A stretch of 64,000 bases of DNA from Demetria terragena DSM 11295 (GTDB lineage Bacteria > Actinomycetota > Actinomycetes > Actinomycetales > Dermatophilaceae), in contig NZ_AQXW01000004.1 in the NCBI RefSeq assembly GCF_000376825.1, positions 992,001-1,056,000 on the forward strand. The letters are read 5' to 3'. The notes beneath the pieces are model-generated. The model made no database searches and was not told the DNA's origin. It worked only from the letters and a program-made list of their open reading frames with translations. Positions 26,073-35,865 of the stretch are shown in pieces; position 1 is the first letter of the stretch, and every line of letters starts with the position of its first letter. The translations under genes and the position numbers were made by a program.

Positions 26073-27273
26073 GGCTGCTCCGTCGGGTGACGTCCGGACG
26101 GGTGAGGACGTCGTCCCGGAGCCGGGTCCCGAGTCCGGGACCGTCCAGCGGGAGCACACGGCCGTCCTCAACGGCGGGGAGGTCGGTCAGCAACTCGGCG
26201 TACCAATCCGTCGCGAAGGCACGAACCACCTCTTGAACAGCGATATTGGGGGCGTGCACCGAAAGGTGTGTGTTGACGGCCATCGAGACCGGACCGACGC
26301 AGTCGTGCAGTGCAACGGGGAGAGTGTGCAGGTCCGCGAGGGCGCAGATATGCCTTGCCTCGGAGATCCCTCCGGCATAGGTCGGGTCAAAAATCACCAG
26401 ATCGGCGGCTTCGGCCTGCAGCAGGTCCTGGTAGGCCCATCGCGTGCCCATGGTCTCGCTGACCGCCACTGGCGCGGTGACCTGTTCGCGGAAGCGACGC
26501 ACGGCGTCGAGGTTGTGCAACGGCATCGGGTCCTCGAACCAGTGCGGTTCGTACTCACCGACCGCCCGAGCGATCTTCACCGCCGTGGGCAGGTCCCACA
26601 GACTGTGCATCTCGACCATGATCTCGATCCGGTCGCCGACCCGATCGCGGATCTTGCGGAACGGTTCCAGTCCTTCACGGAGTTGAGCGGCAGAGATTCC
26701 GTGCCCGCCGTTTTCCTCCGCGAATCGATCGAACGGCCAGATCTTCATCCCCATATAACCCTCGGACAGCAGGTCCTCGGCGAGGTCGTCGGCGTGATGC
26801 AGGAAGCCCTGGAGGTCTTCGTAGGGCCCGTCCTTGGCTCCGATCCCCCAGTTCCCCACAGGGAGGTGCCCGTGCTCTGGCCGGCCCCGGGTGTAGGCAT
26901 ACCCGGCACACGTGTTGTACGCCGGTACCGAGTCACGGCTGCGACCGCCGAGCAGTGCCCAGATCGGCTTGCCGGTTTCCTGGCCGAGCAGATCCCACAG
27001 CGCGATGTCGACCGCAGAACGTCCGCGGTTCTCAATCCCGGACCCCTTGCTCCCGACGAAGCCAACCAACTGGCCCCAGATCCGGGTGATGTCACCCGCG
27101 TCGGCACCCAGCAGCACCGGGGCAGCGGACTCGTGGATCCAGGCGGCGACGGCCGAGGCCGCGAAGTAGGTCTCGCCTAGCCCGACCAGACCGCTGTCGG
27201 TGTGCAGGCGCACGTACGTGAGGTTAGGAAACTCCTCGACCTGGATGGTCTCGACCTCGGTGATTCTCATCAT
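26065..27273 (-). CDS. mandelate racemase/enolase-superfamily enzyme (probable sugar-acid dehydratase)
   Basis: An enzyme with an N-terminal capping domain (residues about 1-115) and a TIM barrel. Metal-ligand motifs are VEMHS, WFEDPMP and VSETMGT; the barrel Lys is in GMKIWPFD (K-x-x rather than the K-x-K of racemases) and the catalytic His in ALHDCVGP. This pattern suggests dehydration of an acid sugar, but the substrate cannot be read. It is first in a five-gene operon behind a recognisable promoter and operator. Start ATG 27273 (or 27270) follows AGGA. Confidence 0.88.
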   Translation of the reverse strand: MMRITEVETIQVEEFPNLTYVRLHTDSGLVGLGETYFAASAVAAWIHESAAPVLLGADAGDITRIWGQLVGFVGSKGSGIENRGRSAVDIALWDLLGQETGKPIWALLGGRSRDSVPAYNTCAGYAYTRGRPEHGHLPVGNWGIGAKDGPYEDLQGFLHHADDLAEDLLSEGYMGMKIWPFDRFAEENGGHGISAAQLREGLEPFRKIRDRVGDRIEIMVEMHSLWDLPTAVKIARAVGEYEPHWFEDPMPLHNLDAVRRFREQVTAPVAVSETMGTRWAYQDLLQAEAADLVIFDPTYAGGISEARHICALADLHTLPVALHDCVGPVSMAVNTHLSVHAPNIAVQEVVRAFATDWYAELLTDLPAVEDGRVLPLDGPGLGTRLRDDVLTRPDVTRRSSRG

Positions 27274-27297
27274 TAATCCTATTCATCCGATTAATCG
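27272..27297. promoter_or_regulatory. putative operator overlapping the catabolic operon start
   Basis: An inverted pair ATTAATC (27272-27278) and GATTAAT (27289-27295), the latter within the palindrome CGATTAATCG, lies between the predicted transcription start and the first codon. This is a typical repressor position, and AT-rich in a GC-rich genome. The FadR-type regulator at 20188 is the obvious candidate binder, but its motif is not known. Confidence 0.5.
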
Positions 27298-27304
27298 TTG
27301 GATG

Positions 27305-27333
27305 AGAGTCACACGCACAGACCTGCCTGTCAA
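27305..27333 (-). promoter_or_regulatory. promoter of the catabolic operon
   Basis: Reading on the minus strand, a consensus TTGACA (27328-27333) is separated by exactly 17 nt from GACTCT (27305-27310), a weaker -10. Transcription would start around 27297-27299, just upstream of the operator. Confidence 0.55.
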
Positions 27334-27425
27334 GAGTTACGCGGAGATCGGGTCCGCGGCGTCACGGGGCCAGGCCCGTCAGGTCACTTGACCGGGGCCG
27401 GCGCCATCAGGATGAGAAGAGGACC

Positions 27426-28226
27426 TCAGCCCTCAGCGCGCTCCCGCAACCACGTGATGTCGGCGCTCTGCCCCTCAACGCCACCTGGGGTCTCGCACAC
27501 CACCGGTGCCTGTGCAGCGCGCACCACAGCCGCGAGTTCTTCCTCGTCAATCGACCCGGACCCGAAGTTGGCATGCCGGTCAGCACCAGAGTCGAAGGTG
27601 TCACGCGAGTCGTTAGCGTGCACCAAGTCGATGCGTCCGGTGATGGCCTTGATCTGATCGACCACCGTGGGCAGTTCGATTCCGCCCGCATAGGCGTGGC
27701 AGGTATCGAGGCAGAAGCCCACCGTGTCCCCGCCGGACGCCTGTCCGATGGCCTCCCAGAGTCGAGCGATCGCCTCAAGTCGGCGTGCCATGGCGTTGTC
27801 GCCGCCTGCGGTGTTCTCGATCAACAACGGCACCGGCATGTCGAGACCATCGATGCACTTGCGCCAGTTGTCGAAGCCCTTGGCCGCGTCCTCATCCGCA
27901 CCGATATGCCCGCCGTGCACGACGACCCCCTTGGCACCGATCTCTGCGGCGGCGCTCACGTGCTGCTGCAGCAGTTTGCGCCCGGGGATCCGGATACGGT
28001 TGTTGAACGACGCGACATTGATCGGGTACGGCGCGTGGACATAGAGATCGACCCCGGCCTCGGCCGCGCGGGCTTTCAGCCCTTCGGCGCCGCCCTCGAA
28101 ACGAATCACCGGGCCCTTATAGCTCTGCGGGTCCCCAAGGAAGATCTGCGCGACACTCGCGCCACGCGCCTGCGCCTCGGCGATGGGGTCTTCCTGATCA
28201 ACATGCGCACCGATGTGTAGAGCCAT
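27426..28226 (-). CDS. nfo: deoxyribonuclease IV (endonuclease IV, AP endonuclease)
   Basis: A zinc-dependent TIM-barrel enzyme cutting DNA at abasic sites in base-excision repair. The 266 residues show GAHVDQED at the start, [51 protein letters not shown], and the ending CETPGG; the His/Asp/Glu zinc ligands are all present. It is a single gene, separated by 152 bp from the catabolic operon promoter and divergent from the PEBP gene. Confidence 0.95.
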   Translation of the reverse strand: MALHIGAHVDQEDPIAEAQARGASVAQIFLGDPQSYKGPVIRFEGGAEGLKARAAEAGVDLYVHAPYPINVASFNNRIRIPGRKLLQQHVSAAAEIGAKGVVVHGGHIGADEDAAKGFDNWRKCIDGLDMPVPLLIENTAGGDNAMARRLEAIARLWEAIGQASGGDTVGFCLDTCHAYAGGIELPTVVDQIKAITGRIDLVHANDSRDTFDSGADRHANFGSGSIDEEELAAVVRAAQAPVVCETPGGVEGQSADITWLRERAEG

Positions 28227-28281
28227 TGACCCACCGTAGATCCCCCTCCCGACAGCCGCGCTCGCGTGTCACGATGGCTGC

Positions 28282-28815
28282 ATGAGCAATCTCGAACGAC
28301 CTCAGGCCCCGAACCCGTACGAACTGCTGCCCAGCGTCCCGTCCTTCACCGTCACCAGTGAGGACGTCGTTGAAGGGCAGCCACTCAAGGACGACCAGGT
28401 CAACTCGGCCGGTGACCGCTCGCCGCAGTTGTCATGGTCGGACGCACCGGAGGGCACGAAGAGTTTTGTCGTCACCTGCTTCGACCCGGACGCCCCGACA
28501 CCCTCCGGCTTCTGGCACTGGATGGTCGTCGACCTCCCGGCCGACACCACTTCGTTGCCAGCCGGTGCTGGCGCCGAAGGTGGGGCTGGCCTGCCGGGCG
28601 GTGCATACATGCTGCGCAATGACGGCGGCTCAGCGGCCTTCATGGGCGCCGCTCCCCCTCCCGGTGACATGCCGCACCGCTATTTCTTCGTTGTCCACGC
28701 GGTGAGCGAAGAATCCCTCGGCATCGACGAGAACACGTCGGGCGCGGTGATGTCCTTCAACCTCGCGTTCAAGACGGCAGGCCGCGCGGTGCTGCACGGA
28801 ACGTACGCCCACTGA
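28282..28815 (+). CDS. YbhB/YbcL-family PEBP protein
   Basis: A 177-residue phosphatidylethanolamine-binding-protein fold with [33 protein letters not shown] and a GTYAH end, all family hallmarks. No signal peptide is seen, so it is likely cytoplasmic. Function of the bacterial family is poorly defined (small-ligand or protein binding). There is no clear ribosome site at ATG 28282, suggesting leaderless expression. A nested palindrome begins 5 bp after its stop. Confidence 0.92.
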   Translation: MSNLERPQAPNPYELLPSVPSFTVTSEDVVEGQPLKDDQVNSAGDRSPQLSWSDAPEGTKSFVVTCFDPDAPTPSGFWHWMVVDLPADTTSLPAGAGAEGGAGLPGGAYMLRNDGGSAAFMGAAPPPGDMPHRYFFVVHAVSEESLGIDENTSGAVMSFNLAFKTAGRAVLHGTYAH

Positions 28816-28820
28816 CCCTG

Positions 28821-28891
28821 GGAACTAACTGCGTTAGGTGCCCTTGACCGGGAAATTTCCGCGTCAGGAGGCACGTATCGCAGTTAGTTCC
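28821..28891. repeat. 71-bp nested palindromic element
   Basis: The outer arms GGAACTAACTGCG (28821-28833) and its perfect complement (28879-28891) enclose a second, imperfect inverted repeat (GTGCCC...TTGAC and GTCA...GGCAC) around the palindromic centre GGAAATTTCC. The nested structure and its place right after a gene suggest a palindromic mobile unit that can act as a terminator. No second copy was seen in the window. Confidence 0.75.
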
Positions 28892-28996
28892 GTGGGCGCT
28901 GGGTCGTGTGACTTAAGTATTGGACCCGGGCGAGTTGCTTGCCCTGCCCCAGCGTGAGGGTGGTTCGATAGGGACCATGTTCACTAGGGGTACGAC

Positions 28997-29968
28997 ATGA
29001 GCGCCAGCGCGGCGCGCGGCGCACGCATCGAGATCAGCGGGTTAACGAAGGCCTTCGGCCCTTTTGTTGCCGTTCACGACCTCAGTTTCAGCGTCGAGCC
29101 AGGTGTGATCACCGGGTTTCTCGGCCCGAACGGCGCGGGCAAGACCACCACCTTGCGCATGCTGCTTGGGTTGGTCCGGCCGACATCCGGCACCGCGACG
29201 ATCGACGGCCACAACTACGTCGATCTGGCCAACCCGCTTGGCACCGTCGGGGCCGCGCTGGAGGCCACCAACTTCCACCCGGGACGAAGCGGCCGCGACC
29301 ACCTGCGCGTGCTCGCGGCGGCCGGTGGGTTTAGCGACGCCCGCGTCGATGAGTTGCTCGACTTGGTCGGCCTCCCAGCGGCATCCAACAAGCGCGCCGG
29401 CGGCTACTCCATGGGTATGCGCCAACGACTCGGCCTGGCCGCCGCGCTGCTTGGCGACCCGCAGGTTCTCATCCTCGATGAACCCGCGAATGGCCTTGAC
29501 CCTGAAGGCATTCGGTGGCTTCGTGGCTTCCTCAAGCACCTCGCCAGCGAGGGCAAGACCATCCTGGTGTCGAGCCACTTGCTCAGCGAGGTCGAGCAGA
29601 CTGTCGACAACGTCATCATCCTGGCCAACGGTCGGCTCATCACTCAGGGCACGATCAACGAGCTGCGCGGAGACGACACAGTGCTGGTGCGTACGCCCGC
29701 CTTGGCGGAGCTCGAACAGGCTCTGGCCAGCGAGGGGCTCGCGTTCGACCGCCACGAACAATCCCTGGACGTCAAGACGACCGACGTCACCCGGGTGGGT
29801 GACCTCGCCTTCCGCGCCGGCGTCCCAGTGCACGAATTGCGCCTGGACCAGACCGACCTGGAGGCATTGTTCTTCCGCCTCACCCAGGACCCGCAGAACG
29901 TCAACCGCAACCTCGGAGCGCAGACCGACCCGCAAGGCCAAGCATCGATCCAGGAGGAGGTGCGCTGA
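28997..29968 (+). CDS. ABC-2 type exporter ATPase
   Basis: A 323-residue ATPase of the BcrA/lantibiotic-immunity type. Walker A is GPNGAGKTTTLRM, the Q-loop region is ATNFHPGRSGRDHL, the signature variant is YSMGMRQRLGLAAAL, Walker B is VLILDEPANGLDPEG, and the H-loop is VSSHLLSEVE. The roughly 90-residue C-terminal extension follows the usual pattern. It overlaps its permease by one base (TGATG). The substrate is unknown; families with this layout export peptides, antibiotics or lipids. Confidence 0.93.
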   Translation: MSASAARGARIEISGLTKAFGPFVAVHDLSFSVEPGVITGFLGPNGAGKTTTLRMLLGLVRPTSGTATIDGHNYVDLANPLGTVGAALEATNFHPGRSGRDHLRVLAAAGGFSDARVDELLDLVGLPAASNKRAGGYSMGMRQRLGLAAALLGDPQVLILDEPANGLDPEGIRWLRGFLKHLASEGKTILVSSHLLSEVEQTVDNVIILANGRLITQGTINELRGDDTVLVRTPALAELEQALASEGLAFDRHEQSLDVKTTDVTRVGDLAFRAGVPVHELRLDQTDLEALFFRLTQDPQNVNRNLGAQTDPQGQASIQEEVR

Positions 29969-30762
29969 TGGGACCTGCGATTAAAGCTGAGGTTCGCAAG
30001 TTGCTGACCACCCGTATGTGGTGGGGCATGGCGATTATGTTGTTCGCCATAGGCGCACTGCTGGCGTTGTTCATCGGGTTGCTCTCCGACACCGACCCAA
30101 GTAGCGAAGCCATCGAGGCCGGCGCCCCGGTGTTCACCCCGACCGAGCTTGCCACCAACGTCTATACCGCCGGATCAGCGTTCGGCTATGTCATTCTCAT
30201 GGTGATCGGCATCATGACCATCGGCAGCGAGTACCGGCACAAGACACTCACCGGCTCGCTCCTGGCGGTCCCGCGTCGCGCGCGACTCATCTTCGCCAAA
30301 ATCATCGCTCTCCTCGGTTTCGGGGTGATGTACGGCGTGATCTTCTTGATCGGCTCGGTCTCTATCGGTGCCACGGTCTTGTCCATGCGCGGCTTCGATG
30401 TGCTTCCGGACGCCGGCGCGATCTGTCGTTCGCTTGGTCTTCTACTACTCGTGCTTGGTCTTTGGGCACTGATCGGGCTGGGCCTGGGAATCTTGATCCC
30501 CAACCAAGTTGCGGCGATCCTGGTCGGGGTCGGGGGTGCCTTTATCGTCGAGCCGCTCCTGACGTTCCTCGCCTCCCAAACCGAGATCGGTGAAACCATC
30601 CAAAAGTTCTTCCCCGGGCCTGCCACCCAGGCAGTGCTCGGCGGATACGCCGGCGACACCGCCCAACTCTCCTGGTGGGCAGGCGCCTTGGTGCTCGCCG
30701 CGTACGCCGCGGTCTTCACCGGCCTCGGGACCTTGCTCACCCAACGTCGCGACGTGAGTTGA
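29968..30762 (+). CDS. ABC-2 type permease
   Basis: A 264-residue membrane protein with six predicted helices, opening with a cytoplasmic stretch (IKAEVRKLLTTRMWWGM) characteristic of ABC-2 permeases and showing GSEYRHKTLTGSLLAVPRR between helices 2 and 3. It is the partner of the overlapping upstream ATPase. The gene ends 19 bp before a palindromic repeat of family A that probably marks the boundary with the convergent DUF559 gene. Confidence 0.92.
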   Translation: MGPAIKAEVRKLLTTRMWWGMAIMLFAIGALLALFIGLLSDTDPSSEAIEAGAPVFTPTELATNVYTAGSAFGYVILMVIGIMTIGSEYRHKTLTGSLLAVPRRARLIFAKIIALLGFGVMYGVIFLIGSVSIGATVLSMRGFDVLPDAGAICRSLGLLLLVLGLWALIGLGLGILIPNQVAAILVGVGGAFIVEPLLTFLASQTEIGETIQKFFPGPATQAVLGGYAGDTAQLSWWAGALVLAAYAAVFTGLGTLLTQRRDVS

Positions 30763-30780
30763 GCCCTCCCCCGCCGGCTC

Positions 30781-30824
30781 CGGTCAGACCATCCGTGCGT
30801 TTGTGCTCACGGATGGTCTGACCG
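30781..30824. repeat. palindromic repeat family A, copy 2
   Basis: Arms CGGTCAGACCATCCGTG (30781-30797) and complement (30808-30824) with a 10-nt loop. The stop codon of the minus-strand DUF559 gene (30807-30809) lies inside it, so the repeat encodes that protein's last residues (RSDHP). It lies between convergent genes. Confidence 0.85.
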
Positions 30825-31790
30825 AACGTCAAGCCGGGTACGCACGCCCCGCCATCCCCGCATCTTCAACATTCGCTCTACCTGACCCATGAACTGGTCA
30901 CGGTTGAGGTGGAAGCCGAGAACAGGGATGCGCAGGACATCGGTGCCACCGATCACCACCTCGTTCTGGCGGAGCAGGTCCGACATGTTCTGCGCAGGCT
31001 CGAGGTGATGACTGCCGTCGACCTCGACCGCGAACCCATAGGCGTCGAATTCGACATCCAGGTATGCCCGCCGCCCCGGCAGCACGCGCACCGACTGCCG
31101 GGTCGGTCTGGGCAGACCACGCCTCCGACACTCCTGCGCGAAGTCGAGTTCGCTGAGCGCCGAAACCCCATCGGTCACTGAGGGGACCACAACATTGAGA
31201 AATGCCGTGCGTGCTCCCCGTCCTGCGCGAGCCCATTCCTGCGCGAGGGCGTCTGGTTTCACCACGCCTTGGTTGACCGCCACGCAGATCAGGAATGCTG
31301 CTTGACGATCGCTCGCGGCCCATCGAGCTCCGCGTATGACCGCAAGTTCAGGCACGATGACCGGTAGACCGCCGCGACCTACCCGCAGTTGGCCGCGAAC
31401 TCGTGGCTGGTGCACGACCACGTTGGGATGCACCGGACGCGGCGACCGAGTACCCCACGGAATTGTGACGTCGATGCGTCGCGGGTCAAACCCCTGCAGG
31501 CCGACCGCGACAAGGGCCGCCGCACCATCGAGGGCGGCGTGCTCTCCGGTCTCAAGAATCGCGGTCCACGATCGCCCGATGTCCGAGACCGCACCGACTG
31601 CGACGGTGTGCCGCCCGACCTTGCGCCACCGGCCGGCGTCGACTTCACTGCGGACTGCGAATCGGTCGATTCCGACTGCGCGCAGTTGTCCACGAGACAC
31701 CACTCCGCCCTGATCGGCGCTCCGCTCCGCGACCGCACGCGCTCGCGCAAAGCGGCGATCACGGCCCCGGCGGGCGTTCGTGTCCGTCAC
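30807..31790 (-). CDS. AbiEi-like winged-helix plus DUF559 endonuclease-fold protein
   Basis: A 327-residue protein. The N-terminus (about 20-70, GGVVSRGQLRAVGIDRFAVR) resembles the winged-helix part of type IV AbiEi antitoxin-like proteins, and the C-terminal 110 residues are a DUF559/Vsr-like PD-(D/E)XK fold with YLDVEFDAYGFAVEVDGSHH. Such proteins are common in actinobacteria and uncharacterised; no toxin partner is adjacent. GTG 31790 is the start. Copies of one palindromic repeat flank the gene on both sides and supply its stop codon, suggesting it moved as a unit or is insulated by them. Confidence 0.78.
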   Translation of the reverse strand: MTDTNARRGRDRRFARARAVAERSADQGGVVSRGQLRAVGIDRFAVRSEVDAGRWRKVGRHTVAVGAVSDIGRSWTAILETGEHAALDGAAALVAVGLQGFDPRRIDVTIPWGTRSPRPVHPNVVVHQPRVRGQLRVGRGGLPVIVPELAVIRGARWAASDRQAAFLICVAVNQGVVKPDALAQEWARAGRGARTAFLNVVVPSVTDGVSALSELDFAQECRRRGLPRPTRQSVRVLPGRRAYLDVEFDAYGFAVEVDGSHHLEPAQNMSDLLRQNEVVIGGTDVLRIPVLGFHLNRDQFMGQVERMLKMRGWRGVRTRLDVRSDHP

Positions 31791-32121
31791 CTCGACAGCC
31801 TCACGCAGCTCATGCAGATGACGATGACGGGTGCCGAGCGCGCCGTACCAGCGCAGGATGCGCCCTGTGAAGAAGGCATCACATCACTGCCGCAAGGGCG
31901 CGGGCTGTGGATTGGGTGACCTGTGACCGACTTCAGTCAGACCATCCGTGAGCTTGTGCTCACGGATGGTCTGACCGAACTTCAGCGGGACCGCGCGCGC
32001 CAGGGAGAACTCCGTTCTCGACTCGCCTCGCCGAGTGTGGGCACACCACGTCCGCGCGACGGGTGGCAACAGTAGGCTGTGTACGTACTCAACGAAGAGA
32101 CGTGAAAGAGGCGCATCAAGC
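31791..32121. other. 331-bp divergent intergenic region upstream of kgd
   Basis: Contains palindromic repeat copy 3 (31932-31979) and, in its last 100 bp, the presumed kgd promoter; TAGGCT at 32073-32078 is a possible -10 box without a clear -35. No frame here encodes the N-terminal segment normally found on KGD proteins. Nothing else is recognised. Confidence 0.6.
31932..31979. repeat. palindromic repeat family A, copy 3
   Basis: 22-nt arms (31932-31953 and 31958-31979) with a 4-nt loop (TTGT) and one mismatch. The core CAGACCATCCGTGAGC is identical to copy 1. It lies between the divergent DUF559 and kgd genes, so it cannot be a simple terminator for a neighbouring gene. Confidence 0.85.
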
Positions 32122-35100
32122 GTGTCATCAGAAGCCCGCAGCGACGACCCACCACCGGCGTACGCCCCCCGCACCAAGCCCCCGACCGCGGGGCCGGCGA
32201 AGGCGCCACCTCGCACGAACGCGACCACCACGCCAACGACGGAGCGCCCGGTGGCAGACGAGCCGGTCAACGCGGCCAAGGACGTCGCCGACGAGACGTC
32301 CTCCCAGGATGTTTCCACCGTGACGCAGGAGCCAGACCCGCACGGCAATCACACAGCTCCCGGTCAACCGTCCCCTGCCGAGGCAGAGATCACCGGTAGT
32401 CGTCCGACACCTCGCGACGGGATCCGCACCTCGATCGAGTTGGTCGAGCAGTCCGATGCCGACCAGGTGCCGTTGCGGGGGGTCGCCGCACGTGTGGTCA
32501 CCAACATGGAGAGCAGCCTCGCGGTTCCCACGGCGACCAGCGTCCGTGCCGTACCCGCAAAGTTGCTGATCGACAACCGGACGGTCATCAACAACCACCT
32601 GTCCCGCAACCGCGGCGGCAAGGTCAGCTTCACCCACCTCATCGGGTACGCCATCGTCAAGGCGATCTCGTTGCTGCCCGAGATGAACTACGCACTCGGC
32701 TCGCAAGACGGCAAGCCCACCCTGGTCAAACCGACACACGTCAACTTCGGCCTGGCGATCGACCTCCAGAAGCCCGACGGCACCCGAACCCTGGTGGTGC
32801 CCAACGTCAAGGGCGCCGACCGGATGTCCTTTGCGCAGTTCTGGAATGCCTACGAGGACCTCGTGCGCAAGGCACGCGGCAATAAGCTGACGATCGAGGA
32901 CTACCAGGGCACCACGATCTCGCTGACCAACCCCGGCGGCATCGGCACCAACCACTCGGTTCCGCGCCTGATGCAGGGCGCTGGCGCGATCATCGGTGTC
33001 GGTTCACTGGAATACCCCGCCGAATGGCAGGGCGCCAGCAACGACCAACTCACCCGCAGCGCCGTGAGCAAGATCCTCACGCTCACCTCGACCTACGACC
33101 ACCGCATCATCCAGGGCGCGACTTCTGGTGAGTTCCTGCGGACCGTCCACCAGTTGCTCCTGGGCGAAAACGAGTTCTACGACGAGATCTTCGCTGCGCT
33201 GCGCATCCCGTACGAGCCGGTGCGCTGGGTACAGGACATCTCGGTCAACCACGACGACGACATCAACAAGGTCGCACGCGTCCAGGAACTCATTCACGCC
33301 TACCGCGTGCGTGGGCACCTGATGGCCGACACCGACCCGCTGGAATACAAGCAGCGCAAGCATCCCGACCTCGACATCACCAGCCACGGGCTGACCTTGT
33401 GGGACCTGGACCGCACGTTCCCGACTGGCGGCTTCGGTGGCCAGCCGTTCCTCAAACTACGCAAAGTCCTTGGCATCCTGCGGGATTCGTACTGCCGCAC
33501 GACCGGCATCGAATACATGCACATGCAGGACCCCGCCGAGCGTCGCTGGATCCAGGAGAAGGTGGAGAAGCCTTATTCCAAGGAATCTCCCGAAGACCAG
33601 ATGCGCATCCTGCGCAAGCTCAACTCCGCCGAGGCCTTCGAGACCTTCCTGCAGACCAAGTACGTCGGTCAGAAGAGGTTCAGCCTCGAGGGTGGCGAAT
33701 CGACCATCGCGATCCTGGACCGGGTGTTGTGCGCAGCCGCCGATGAAGGCCTCGATGAAGTCTGCATCGGTATGCCGCACCGTGGTCGCCTCAACGTCCT
33801 CGCCAACATCGCCGGCAAGTCCTACGGGCAGATTTTTGCCGAGTTCGATGGGTCTGCTCAGCCCGGTTCCGTGCAGGGCTCTGGCGATGTGAAGTACCAC
33901 CTCGGTACCGAGGGTGAGTTCGTGTCAGACGAGGGCAACAAGACCAAGGTCTACCTCGCGGCCAATCCTTCGCACCTGGAGGCGGTCAACCCTGTCCTGG
34001 AAGGCATCACCCGGGCCAAGCAGGACCGCATCAACCTGGCTGGCACCGCCTTCACGGTGCTGCCGATTCTGTTGCACGGTGACGCGGCGTTCGCCGGTCA
34101 GGGTGTCGTAGCCGAGACCCTCAACCTGTCCCAACTGCGCGGCTACCGCACCGGTGGAACGATCCACGTGGTCGTCAACAACCAGGTCGGATTCACTACT
34201 GCCCCAAGCCAATCGCGGTCCTCGACCTACTCCACCGACGTAGCGCGTATGGTCCAGGCGCCGATCTTCCACGTCAACGGCGACGACCCCGAAGCCTGCG
34301 TACGGGTTGCCGAGTTGGCCTATGAGTTCCGGCAGAAGTTCAAGAAAGATGTCGTCATCGACATGGTGTGCTACCGCCGCCGTGGTCACAACGAGGGCGA
34401 CGACCCGTCGATGACTCAGCCGCTGATGTACAACCTCATCGGGGCCAAACAGAGCGTCCGCAAGTTGTACTCCGAGGCGCTCATCGGACGTGGTGACATC
34501 ACGCAGGAAGATGCCGCCGAGGCGCTACGCGACTACCAGCAGCAGTTGGAGCGGGTGTTCACCGAAACCAAGGAGGCCCGCAAGGCCGCCGCCGCTTCTC
34601 GTGCGCAATCGGGCACGGAGTCCGACTCCGAGGCCGGTCTCGAGCAGCCATCAGCGCAGCGTGAAGACGACGCCACCGGGTCGCTTCGCTCCCACCGACC
34701 CACCGCCATCAGCCCGCATGACCTCAAGTTGATCGGCAATACCTGGGTCAACCCGCCGGAAGGCTTCACCCTTCACCCCAAGATCAAGCAGTTGCTGGAG
34801 AAGCGCGCTGCCATGGTCTCCGAGGGCGGAATCGACTGGGCCATGGGAGAACTCACGGCCTTTGGTTCACTCATGCTCGAGGGTGTGCCGGTCCGACTCA
34901 CCGGCCAGGACACTCGGCGTGGCACGTTCGTGCAACGGCACGCGGTGCTCATCGACAAACAGACATCGAAGGAATGGACGCCACTTCGCTACCTGTCCGA
35001 CGGGCAGGCGTGGCTGTGGATTTATGACTCGATGCTGTCCGAGTACGCCGCCATGGGTTTCGAGTACGGCTACTCCGTGGAGCGCCCAGATGCGTTGGTG

Positions 35101-35865
35101 CTGTGGGAAGCCCAGTTCGGTGACTTCGTTAATGGCGCGCAGACCATCGTTGATGAGTTCATCTCATCCTCGGAGCAGAAGTGGAACCAGAACTCTTCGG
35201 TCGTGTTGCTGTTGCCACACGGCTACGAGGGCCAGGGACCAGACCACTCGTCTGCGCGCATCGAGCGATTCCTTCAGTTGTTCGCCGAGGACAATATGAC
35301 GATTGCCTACCCCAGCACTCCGGCGAGTTATTTCCACCTGTTGCGTCGGCAAGCGTTCGCTCGTCCGCGGCGTCCGCTGATCGTCTTCACGCCGAAGCAG
35401 TTGCTCCGGCTCAAGGCGGCGACCTCCAGTCCTGAAGACTTCACGCAGGGCACCTTCCGCCCGGTGATCCCGGACACCACGGTGCCCGCTGGCGACCAGG
35501 TTCAGCGCGTGTTGTTGGCGTCCAGCCGGGTGGTCTACGACCTGGAGGCCGAGCGCCAAAAGCGCGAGGACAAGACGACCGCGATCGTGCGAGTCGAGCA
35601 GTTGGCGCCGGTTCCTTCGGCCGAAATCGCCGAAGTCGCCAACGCCTATCCGCAGGCCGAACTGGTGTGGGTCCAGGACGAGCCGGAGAACCAAGGTGCC
35701 TGGCCGTTCATGGCGCTTAATCTCCCGCAGCAGCTCGCCGACCGTGGTGTGCCGCGGTCGCTGCGCGTCGTGTCCCGCCCGTCCTCGGCGTCGCCAGCTG
35801 CCGGCTCGATGAAGTTGCACAAGGAGCAGCAGGAAACCTTGATCGAGAAGGCCTTTGCCCGTTAA
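32122..35865 (+). CDS. kgd: multifunctional 2-oxoglutarate dehydrogenase/decarboxylase (KGD, E2-E1 fusion)
   Basis: An actinobacterial TCA-cycle enzyme joining a succinyltransferase-like domain (about residues 110-330, [15 protein letters not shown] and [10 protein letters not shown]) to thiamine-diphosphate E1 (about 340-1247, with [50 protein letters not shown]). The start is GTG 32122, with AAGAGG about 10 nt upstream (1247 aa). The N-terminus begins directly with a Pro/Ala linker; the conserved NEWLV-type helical segment that usually opens these proteins is not found in any upstream frame. Confidence 0.95.
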   Translation: MSSEARSDDPPPAYAPRTKPPTAGPAKAPPRTNATTTPTTERPVADEPVNAAKDVADETSSQDVSTVTQEPDPHGNHTAPGQPSPAEAEITGSRPTPRDGIRTSIELVEQSDADQVPLRGVAARVVTNMESSLAVPTATSVRAVPAKLLIDNRTVINNHLSRNRGGKVSFTHLIGYAIVKAISLLPEMNYALGSQDGKPTLVKPTHVNFGLAIDLQKPDGTRTLVVPNVKGADRMSFAQFWNAYEDLVRKARGNKLTIEDYQGTTISLTNPGGIGTNHSVPRLMQGAGAIIGVGSLEYPAEWQGASNDQLTRSAVSKILTLTSTYDHRIIQGATSGEFLRTVHQLLLGENEFYDEIFAALRIPYEPVRWVQDISVNHDDDINKVARVQELIHAYRVRGHLMADTDPLEYKQRKHPDLDITSHGLTLWDLDRTFPTGGFGGQPFLKLRKVLGILRDSYCRTTGIEYMHMQDPAERRWIQEKVEKPYSKESPEDQMRILRKLNSAEAFETFLQTKYVGQKRFSLEGGESTIAILDRVLCAAADEGLDEVCIGMPHRGRLNVLANIAGKSYGQIFAEFDGSAQPGSVQGSGDVKYHLGTEGEFVSDEGNKTKVYLAANPSHLEAVNPVLEGITRAKQDRINLAGTAFTVLPILLHGDAAFAGQGVVAETLNLSQLRGYRTGGTIHVVVNNQVGFTTAPSQSRSSTYSTDVARMVQAPIFHVNGDDPEACVRVAELAYEFRQKFKKDVVIDMVCYRRRGHNEGDDPSMTQPLMYNLIGAKQSVRKLYSEALIGRGDITQEDAAEALRDYQQQLERVFTETKEARKAAAASRAQSGTESDSEAGLEQPSAQREDDATGSLRSHRPTAISPHDLKLIGNTWVNPPEGFTLHPKIKQLLEKRAAMVSEGGIDWAMGELTAFGSLMLEGVPVRLTGQDTRRGTFVQRHAVLIDKQTSKEWTPLRYLSDGQAWLWIYDSMLSEYAAMGFEYGYSVERPDALVLWEAQFGDFVNGAQTIVDEFISSSEQKWNQNSSVVLLLPHGYEGQGPDHSSARIERFLQLFAEDNMTIAYPSTPASYFHLLRRQAFARPRRPLIVFTPKQLLRLKAATSSPEDFTQGTFRPVIPDTTVPAGDQVQRVLLASSRVVYDLEAERQKREDKTTAIVRVEQLAPVPSAEIAEVANAYPQAELVWVQDEPENQGAWPFMALNLPQQLADRGVPRSLRVVSRPSSASPAAGSMKLHKEQQETLIEKAFAR

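Noticed and set aside
19950-27333. tRNA-associated genomic island with integrase and att sites.
   Set aside because: The catabolic genes start after a tRNA, but no integrase and no repeat of the tRNA 3' end was found, so island status is not supported.
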